From: JBBSTY01 sp038235385
Lineage (GTDB): Bacteria; Actinomycetota; Acidimicrobiia; Acidimicrobiales; Acidimicrobilacustridaceae
DNA length: 9,591 nucleotides
Direction of reading: 5' to 3'
Assembly (NCBI GenBank): GCA_038235385.1
Contig: JBBSTY010000149.1
Span: forward strand, 1 to 9,591
The position numbers and the translations under genes were made by a program. The notes under the pieces are model-generated. The model saw nothing but the letters and a program-made list of their open reading frames with translations. It was not told where the DNA came from and did no database searches. Shown here piece after piece: positions 1-5,852 of this stretch; position 1 is the first letter of the stretch; every line of letters begins with the position of its first letter.

Positions 1-742
1 GCGGAGTCGCCGTCGTCGTGGTGGTCACGCCGGTGGTCGTGGTGGTGCTGGGCGGCGGCGGCGGGATGGCGCCGGCGACGAAGGTGAGCGCGGAGGACGT
101 GCGGTCGGTGGGAAGCCCGACCGTCGTGTTGATGTTCGCCTCGATGATCGGGGTCAGCGCCGGGTTGCCGGCCGGGCCGGCGACACACGTGGCGGCCGGG
201 GCGTTGAACGGAGCGGCGTCGAGCGCCAGGTTGGTGAAGATCTCCGAGTCGGCGCCGAGGCCCGTGGCCGTGACGCTGTAGCTCACCGGCACGTTGCTGA
301 TGGTGCAGATCTGGTCGAGGGTCACCGGCGGCGCATCGGGAGCGGTCGAGAGCGACTGGATGGTGATCACCACGTTCATGGTGAGGCCCAGGGTGCCATC
401 GCCGGTGGCGGGGTCGACGTTGCCGGTGACGTCGGTGGTGCCCACGAACTCGGTGGTGAGGTCGATGGTGCCGACCACCGGGCTGGTGACCTCCTGCTGC
501 GAGGCAACCGCCGACGACTGGAACTCACCGGTGAAGTCGCCCGTCGCATCGTCCCAGGTGCCGGTGATGCCGGTGGACGCCGGGAGCGTGTAGACGGTCT
601 CGTTGATGGTCACCGAACCTTCGTCGAGTCGGTACTCCACGATCTGGGAGGCGGCGCCCGCCGGTCCCATCACGCCGAAGACGAGTGCCGCTGCTGCGGC
701 GACTCCTGTGACCTTTGCCGCCGTGCGGCCGCGAGTGCTCAT
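1..742 (-). CDS. Secreted Thr-rich protein, 5' part (runs off the left edge)
   Basis: The reading frame is open from an ATG at 742 to base 1, giving 247 residues with no stop, so the C-terminus lies outside the window. Residues 1-31 form a signal peptide: Arg/Lys at 4-10, an Ala/Val/Leu/Phe core at 14-25, then GPAGAAS with a likely signal peptidase I site near 30-32. The mature part (33-225) is rich in Thr, Val, Gly and Asp with repeated DATGDF/DPATGDG-like turns, which looks like an extracellular beta-rich domain. It holds only two Cys, 146 and 186, which could form one disulfide. Residues 227-247 are a Pro run followed by a poly-Thr linker, typical of a spacer before a wall anchor, membrane helix or second domain that I cannot see. 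An excellent ribosome binding site (GGGAGGAG, 749-756, 6 nt spacer) fixes the start. I do not recognise the family and its function is unknown. Confidence 0.85.
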   Translation of the reverse strand, partial: MSTRGRTAAKVTGVAAAAALVFGVMGPAGAASQIVEYRLDEGSVTINETVYTLPASTGITGTWDDATGDFTGEFQSSAVASQQEVTSPVVGTIDLTTEFVGTTDVTGNVDPATGDGTLGLTMNVVITIQSLSTAPDAPPVTLDQICTISNVPVSYSVTATGLGADSEIFTNLALDAAPFNAPAATCVAGPAGNPALTPIIEANINTTVGLPTDRTSSALTFVAGAIPPPPPSTTTTTGVTTTTTATP

Positions 743-758
743 CGGGTTCTCCTCCCAA

Positions 759-773
759 GTACCGAGATGGTAC
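759..773. promoter_or_regulatory. Inverted repeat GTACC-N5-GGTAC in the secreted-gene leader
   Basis: A perfect 5-bp inverted repeat (GTACC, spacer GAGAT, GGTAC) lies between the candidate transcription start near 780 and the ribosome binding site of the secreted-protein gene. It could be an operator half-site pair or a small leader hairpin. The arms are short, so chance is a real alternative. Confidence 0.3.
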
Positions 774-786
774 GACTGGAGTCGAC

Positions 787-792
787 ATCGTA
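787..792 (-). promoter_or_regulatory. Candidate -10 box for the secreted-protein gene
   Basis: On the minus strand these bases read TACGAT, matching the TANNNT -10 consensus of actinobacterial housekeeping promoters. The predicted transcript would start near 780 and carry a leader of about 38 nt containing the strong ribosome binding site at 749-756. No convincing -35 hexamer is present at the usual distance, so this rests on the -10 box and its position alone. Confidence 0.4.
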
Positions 793-828
793 TCGCAAAC
801 CAGCTCAGGGAACCGAAACCCTGCCTGC

Positions 829-856
829 GACCGGCCGGATCGGGCCCCGCCCGGTC
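829..856 (-). terminator. GC-rich inverted repeat downstream of msrA
   Basis: Just past the msrA stop codon, GACCGG (829-834) and CCGGTC (851-856) are perfect inverted arms around a very GC-rich loop that itself contains CGGG/CCCG. It is placed where a terminator for msrA would be. There is no T tract, so it could be a factor-assisted terminator or simply GC-rich spacer. Confidence 0.25.
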
Positions 857-864
857 GGGCGTCG

Positions 865-1518
<654 letters not shown>

Positions 1519-1538
1519 GGGCAGCTTCCTTCCGATGG

Positions 1539-1554
1539 GACCCGCTCCCGGGTC
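1539..1554 (-). promoter_or_regulatory. Perfect hairpin just upstream of the msrA ribosome binding site
   Basis: GACCCG (1539-1544) and CGGGTC (1549-1554) form a perfect 6-bp GC stem with a 4-nt loop. It ends about 20 nt before the msrA start codon and just upstream of the AGGAAG ribosome binding site. In a transcript of the minus strand it would sit in the 5' leader. It may affect translation or be an operator; nothing else supports a function. Confidence 0.3.
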
Positions 1555-1690
1555 GACCACTCACCTCAACGCATCCTCGCGCCCGTTCGTTCCCTCGGCG
1601 GGCGCACCGATCGGACCACCGTGGGACCCACCGCGTTCACGGCGTCGGTCGCCCGACGGTCGCGATCGTGTCGGTTCTCGGCGCCTGAGG

Positions 1691-3670
1691 TCAGTTCAAC
1701 CCGTCGCGGACGATCGAGGCGACGAGGCGGAGCATGAGGATGCCGGAGGCCACGAGGCAGATGCTGCCGATGACCTGGATGAGCTCCACGCCCTCGGCCA
1801 GCGTCGGTCCCTGGTCGGTGCCGAGCATGATCACCGACATCAGCCCGAGCATGGTGCTCACGAACCCGAGCACGATGCGGTTGACCAGCTTGGTCACGAC
1901 GTCCACATCGGTCTGGTTGGAGAAGAGCGAGACGCGCGTGCTCAGGTTGCCCCGCTCGAGCAGTTCGCCGATGCGGTCCGCTCGGCGGGGCAGTTGGCGG
2001 AGGGTGGGGAGCTGCTTGATGAGCTCGTCCCGAGCGATGTCCTCCATCGTGCCGCCGGCCTCGTCGACCTTGGCGGTCACCCACTCGGCGCCGATCCCCT
2101 GGACGTGCTCGGAGAGCCGGTAGCCGGGGGCCAGGCTGGTGAGGGTCCCTTCGAGGATCAGCAACGCCCGGGAGAAGGTGGTGAGCTCGGCCGGCACCTG
2201 GATGCCGAACGTGGTGAGCAGCTGCATCAGGTCGGCGATGGCGGCCGCCCCCACGCCGCCGCCCGAGGAGATGTGGGCGGCCATGAAGCGCGAGAGCGCC
2301 CGTTCGAGCGCATCGGGATCGACGTCGATGTCGATCACGGTGATCTCCGAGACGGCCTGGCGCAGCATCGCCGCGTCGCCGACGCTGACCGCCATCATCA
2401 TCTGCTGCAGCGACGATTGCATCAGCGGGTCGAGCCGGCCGGTGGCCCCGAAGTCGATCATCCCGAGCGAGCCGTCCTCGAGCACCATCAGGTTGCCGGG
2501 ATGCAGATCGGCGTGGAAGAAGCCGTCGGTCATCATCTGGGTGAGCACCGCCCGCAGCAGGGCGTCGGCCAACTCGGCGCGATCGATGCCCGCGGCGTCG
2601 ATCTCGTCGAACTGCTCGATGCCCACGCCCACGAGGCGCTCCTGCACCAAGAGCCGGGCGGTGGAGAAGTCGTCGTAGATCCGCGGCACCCGGATCAGTC
2701 GCTGGTCGGCCATGTTGGCGGCGATGACGGCGGTGTTGCGCGCCTCGATGCGGAAGTCGAGCTCCTCGTCGAGGCTGCGGGTGAACTCCGAGGCCAGCTC
2801 GTAGACGCGGTACTCGGCACCCACCGGGGTGTTGTTCTCGGCGGTCTGCGCGAGCCGGAGGAGCACCTTGGTGTCGCGCGCGACGAGATCCGCCACCCGT
2901 GGGCGCTGCGCCTTGACGATCACCTGCTCGCCGGTGTGGAGGGTCGCCGTGTACACCTGACCGATCGAGGCGGCGGCGAGCGGCTCCCACTCGAAGCTGG
3001 CGAAGACGTCGTCGACGCTGCGGCCGAGCTCCTCCTCGATGAGCGCCCGCATCGCGTCGGGCGGCTCGGGACTGACCTGGCTCTGCAGGCGCGACAACGT
3101 CTCGATGACGTTCGGCGGCAGCACGTCCGAGCGGGTCGACGCCACCTGGCCGAGCTTGACGAACATGCCCCCGCACTCCTCGAGCGTGCGGCGCAGCCGG
3201 ACGTCGGTGGGCATGCCGGCGATGGTCTCGCGCTTGCGGCGACGTGACCGCAGCCCGATCGCCGGCGCGAACCCGTTGGCCGAGATGATCGCCAGGATCT
3301 CCCGCGAGCGGCGCACCTCGTCGATCCGCTCCCGCGCATCACGGATGGGGCGCGGCACCACGAACAGGCCGGCCTTGGCGCCCTTGGCCAGGGTTCCCGG
3401 CCGGGCGAGGAGGTCGGCACCCACGGCCGCGAGCATCGTGCAGATGAACGACAGCGCGAGCGTGGAGCGCACGAAGCCGTCCGCGTCGACGTCGCCGCCG
3501 ACCACGGCGAGCGCGATGCCACCCCCGAGCCCGATCCCGATGAGCACCGAGGTCCCCGTGGCCAGCCACGACCGGCGGACGCCGAGGAGCCGGGTGGCGA
3601 CGAACGTGACGAGGAGGAGCCCGGGGACCAGGACGAGGATCCGGATGATGGCGTCGAAGGTGGATCGCAT
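1691..3670 (-). CDS. UbiB/ABC1 family atypical kinase, membrane-anchored
   Basis: The 659-residue product is a UbiB/ABC1 (AarF, COQ8-like) protein. These are atypical kinase-fold ATPases linked to prenyl-quinone and lipid metabolism, and a quinone or membrane-lipid role here is inference. Two or three hydrophobic segments (about 9-29, 36-58, 70-88) lead into the ABC1 core. Visible core motifs are KLGQ (172-175, the family's KxGQ), the Ala-rich nucleotide loop AAASIGQVY (232-240), the ATP lysine in VIVKAQRP (Lys253), ELDF (303-306), HADLHPGN (386-393, Asp388 and Asn393) and DFG (406-408). All catalytic elements are present. Two C-terminal hydrophobic helices (about 597-617 and 627-652) complete the usual layout. 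The ATG at 3670 lies 11 nt after the CoA-transferase stop, with no clear ribosome binding site, so translational coupling is likely. The same frame stays open far upstream to 4981, so an automatic caller may extend it wrongly; the upstream part is Arg/Pro-rich shadow sequence. Confidence 0.92.
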   Translation of the reverse strand: MRSTFDAIIRILVLVPGLLLVTFVATRLLGVRRSWLATGTSVLIGIGLGGGIALAVVGGDVDADGFVRSTLALSFICTMLAAVGADLLARPGTLAKGAKAGLFVVPRPIRDARERIDEVRRSREILAIISANGFAPAIGLRSRRRKRETIAGMPTDVRLRRTLEECGGMFVKLGQVASTRSDVLPPNVIETLSRLQSQVSPEPPDAMRALIEEELGRSVDDVFASFEWEPLAAASIGQVYTATLHTGEQVIVKAQRPRVADLVARDTKVLLRLAQTAENNTPVGAEYRVYELASEFTRSLDEELDFRIEARNTAVIAANMADQRLIRVPRIYDDFSTARLLVQERLVGVGIEQFDEIDAAGIDRAELADALLRAVLTQMMTDGFFHADLHPGNLMVLEDGSLGMIDFGATGRLDPLMQSSLQQMMMAVSVGDAAMLRQAVSEITVIDIDVDPDALERALSRFMAAHISSGGGVGAAAIADLMQLLTTFGIQVPAELTTFSRALLILEGTLTSLAPGYRLSEHVQGIGAEWVTAKVDEAGGTMEDIARDELIKQLPTLRQLPRRADRIGELLERGNLSTRVSLFSNQTDVDVVTKLVNRIVLGFVSTMLGLMSVIMLGTDQGPTLAEGVELIQVIGSICLVASGILMLRLVASIVRDGLN

Positions 3671-3681
3671 GGCGGGATCTG

Positions 3682-4981
3682 TCAGCCCATCGTCTCGGCG
3701 GCGGCCAGGAGCTCGTCGCGGTGGTCGGGGTGCGCGATCGAGGCGAGCGCCCGGGCACGTTCGCGCACCGTCTTGGCCCGGAGCTCGGCGACGCCGTACT
3801 CGGTGATCACGACGTCGAGCTGGTGGCGCGGCGTGGTGATGATGGTGCCTTCCGGGTGCGCGGCCACCAGGCGCGAGATCGCCGGACCCCCGCCGGGGCT
3901 CACGGTGGACGAGAGGCAGATCAACGACCGGTCCTCGAGCTCGATCCCCGACGGCGCGGTGAAGTCCTCGTGGCCGCCGATGCCCGAGAACTGGCGGCCC
4001 GCCACCGTGTCGGCCACGACCTGACCGGCGAGGTCGATGCTGACGGCGCCGACGATCATCACCATCTGGTTGTTCCGGGCGATGATCTCGGACGAGTTCA
4101 CGTACTCGACGGGCAGGAACCGGACCGATTCCTCGCCGTCGAGCCACTCGTACAGCTCGGGGACACCGGCGGCGAAGGTGGTGATCGAGTAGCCCTCGTA
4201 GATGCCCTTGTGGGTGTTGGTCACCTTGCCGGCCTGGTGGAGGCGCATGAGGCCGGTGGTGAACATCTCCGAGTGGATGCCGTACTCGCCGCCATCGCTC
4301 TTGGCCAGCAACGTGGCCACCGCGTTCGGGATGGCACCGATGCCGGTCTGCAGGGTGATCCCGTCTCGGATGAAGCCGGCGGCCAACCGGGCGATCTCCT
4401 GCTCGACCTCGGTGGTGGGCGCGTCGGCCAGCACGACCGGGTCGCGGTCGCTGGTGACGAGCACGTCGATCTCGTCGAGGTGGAGGCGGTGGAGGTGATC
4501 GGGTCCGATGCCGAAGGTGCGCGGGAACTTCGGGTTGGCCTCCACGATCAGGATCCGATCGGGATCGGCGCCGCACCGGTGCAGCTCGCCGACGGTGGCG
4601 CCGGCGTGGACCGAGAGGCTCAGGTAGCCGTCGGCATCGGGCGGCGTCGCGACGGTGGCCATCACCCGCGGCGCGATGGCCTCCACGATCGGACCGAACC
4701 GGCGGAAGTCGGCCGGGACGAACTCGACCCGGGCACCGGCATCGACCAGGAACCGCTCGGCGGGTCCGTAGAAGCCGCTGAGGTAGCGCACGTTCGGGTT
4801 GAGGAAGACCTCGAACAGATCGACCAGCAGCGCCCCGAAGACGCTGAGCTGCTCCCAGTCGTCTCGTTGGCCGAGCGCGTGCAGGAACCCCCCCGGGTTG
4901 ACCGGGACCGAGGGGCACCGCCAGCGAGTCGGTGGGTCGGAGCAGCGCGGCTGCGTCCCTGAGGGTGAGCTCTTGGGGCAT
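3682..4981 (-). CDS. Acetyl-CoA hydrolase/4-hydroxybutyrate CoA-transferase family gene, frameshifted as read
   Basis: Most of this protein is read in the frame ending at 3682, but its N-terminus (MPQELTLRDAAALLRP, then PLGPGQPGG) is in another frame. The frames join at a run of seven G on the minus strand (4888-4894). Ignoring one G gives a continuous product of 432 residues, normal for the family, with the sequence GQPGG-FLHALGQ restored at residues 27-38. Motifs: ADFRRF (90-95), TGIGAIPNAV (212-221), GIHSEM (234-239) with the putative catalytic Glu238 that carries CoA as a thioester in family I CoA-transferases, VTNTHKGIY (253-261) and GIGGHEDF (333-340). Such enzymes move CoA between acyl groups or hydrolyse acyl-CoA in the cytosol; the substrate is not readable from sequence. 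ATG 4981 is chosen over GTG 4987 because it fits both AGGGTG as a ribosome binding site and a possible leaderless start. The split is either a sequencing indel or a real null mutation. The intact remainder argues for an error or a very recent event. Confidence 0.88.
4888..4894. repeat. Seven-base C/G homopolymer at the CoA-transferase frame break
   Basis: Seven C on the plus strand (seven G in the gene's sense) are followed by three G. Codons of the N-terminal frame end in the run (CCC GGG GGG), and the downstream frame resumes with TTC at 4887. One base is extra relative to an intact gene. Homopolymers of this length are common sites of sequencing error and of slipped-strand mutation. Confidence 0.85.
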
Positions 4982-4987
4982 CGGCAC

Positions 4988-4993
4988 ACCCTA
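4988..4993 (-). promoter_or_regulatory. Candidate -10 box, possibly leaderless, for the CoA-transferase/UbiB operon
   Basis: The minus strand reads TAGGGT followed by 6 nt and then the ATG at 4981. A TANNNT box placed so that transcription begins at or next to the start codon is the usual sign of a leaderless actinobacterial mRNA. The same bases could instead act as a ribosome binding site (AGGGTG, 5 nt spacer), so the two readings compete. No clear -35 element is visible. Confidence 0.4.
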
Positions 4994-5049
4994 CGCGGCG
5001 GGTATCGCAGCAGCGGCGGCGGCGACGACGACTCCGGGGACGCAACAAG

Positions 5050-5074
5050 ACGAACCCACCGGGGTGGTGGTCGT
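5050..5074. promoter_or_regulatory. Imperfect inverted repeat, candidate TetR operator
   Basis: In the 124-bp divergent region, CCACC (5056-5060) and GGTGG (5063-5067) are inverted around GG, flanked by ACGA (5050-5053) and TCGT (5071-5074). The outer arms are offset by one base. The site lies just upstream of the TAGGGT box of the tetR gene, a normal place for an autoregulatory operator. The arms are short and GC-rich, so this is only a candidate. Confidence 0.3.
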
Positions 5075-5079
5075 TGGCC

Positions 5080-5085
5080 TAGGGT
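5080..5085 (+). promoter_or_regulatory. Candidate -10 box for tetR-patA transcription
   Basis: TAGGGT matches TANNNT, and the next base makes TAGGGTG, the same 7-mer as the box on the opposite strand for the CoA-transferase operon. Transcription would start near 5092, giving a short leader that holds GGGGAG (5092-5097) ahead of the GTG at 5106. I see no good -35 hexamer. Confidence 0.4.
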
Positions 5086-5105
5086 GCGGAGCGGGGAGAT
5101 CGATC

Positions 5106-5852
5106 GTGGGGACGATGACCGCAGATCCGACGGTACGCGCACGGGGGGCACGTCTGACGCGGGATCAGCGCCGCACCCACTTCCTCGACATGGCCGCCGA
5201 GATCGTCACCGAGACGGGGGCGGACTCGCTCACCATGGAGGGCGTCGCGACTCGCGCCGGGGTGAGCAAGGCGTTGGGGTACCGCTACTTCACCAACCGA
5301 CACGACCTGCTGCTCGCCCTGTTCGACCGCGAGATGGCGGTGCTCGACGAACGCATCGGCGCGGCGGTCGATCACGCCGGCAGCTTCGAGGACGGCCTCC
5401 GTTCGATCGTGCGCGCCTGGGTCGACCTCATCCACGAGCGCGGGGTGCTGCTCGGCTCGCTCCAGCAGTCCACCCGCATCGAGGGGCCGGTCGAGCAGCG
5501 TCGCGCCGACCGCCAGAGGCGGCTCGACGCCTTCTTCGCCGACCTCATCACCGGTGCGTACGACCTCCCACTCGATGACGCCATGCTCGTGGCCGCCACG
5601 CTCGTGTCGGGCTCGGAGGGCGCCATGCGCATCTGGCTGGCCAACGGCTGGTCCCGGGACCGCATCGCCGAGCGCTACGTCCGCCTCTCGCTCGGCGCCA
5701 TCGAGGCGCTCGCCCGCGAGCCGGCCTGTCGCCCGTCGCGCCCTGACGACCCTGCGGAGCGGAACCACCGAGCCCGCCCTGTGGTGACGCCCGGGATCGG
5801 CGACTCCTCACCGGGGATCCGAGCCGGCGACCGCGCGACGATGGGCGGGTGA
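5106..5852 (+). CDS. TetR/AcrR-family transcriptional regulator
   Basis: The product (248 residues from GTG 5106, 245 from ATG 5115) begins with a classic TetR DNA-binding domain. Counting from ATG 5115, helix 1 covers about 16-33, and the helix-turn-helix is at 39-61, with SLTMEGVATRAGVSKALGYRY followed by FTNRHDLLLALF. The rest (75-200) is an all-helical ligand-binding and dimerisation domain with no recognisable ligand motif. The last 40 or so residues are Pro/Arg-rich and look like a disordered tail. Start choice: GTG 5106 has GGAG (5094-5097) 8 nt upstream, whereas ATG 5115 has only GGGGA 2 nt away, so 5106 is preferred. Earlier in-frame starts would run into the control region. It is divergent from the CoA-transferase/UbiB operon and overlaps the acetyltransferase gene by 4 bp. 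TetR proteins in such positions usually repress their own operon and often the divergent one; an acyl-CoA or fatty-acid ligand would fit but is inference. Confidence 0.93.
   Translation: MGTMTADPTVRARGARLTRDQRRTHFLDMAAEIVTETGADSLTMEGVATRAGVSKALGYRYFTNRHDLLLALFDREMAVLDERIGAAVDHAGSFEDGLRSIVRAWVDLIHERGVLLGSLQQSTRIEGPVEQRRADRQRRLDAFFADLITGAYDLPLDDAMLVAATLVSGSEGAMRIWLANGWSRDRIAERYVRLSLGAIEALAREPACRPSRPDDPAERNHRARPVVTPGIGDSSPGIRAGDRATMGG

Noticed and set aside
1..69. GGTGGT/GTCGTG-rich tract considered as a non-coding repeat
   Set aside because: It is read in frame as the Pro/Thr linker of the secreted protein on the minus strand.
1613..1630. GTGGG-A-CCCAC palindrome considered as a UbiB terminator
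   Set aside because: The arms are 5 bp with a single-base loop that cannot form a stable hairpin, and there is no T tract.
3721..4962. A 413-residue open frame on the plus strand
   Set aside because: It is antisense to the CoA-transferase gene; no motif, and Asp/Gly/Val/His-rich as expected of a shadow frame.
4932..5105. Upstream extension of the TetR protein to an ATG at 4932
   Set aside because: The added residues are Ala/Gly/Thr-rich, overlap the start of the divergent gene and both candidate promoters, and precede a good ribosome binding site with GTG 5106.
4985..5151. Upstream extension of the CoA-transferase frame to 5151
   Set aside because: It adds Arg/Pro/Ser-rich sequence across the divergent promoter and uses the wrong frame for the conserved N-terminus, which starts at ATG 4981.
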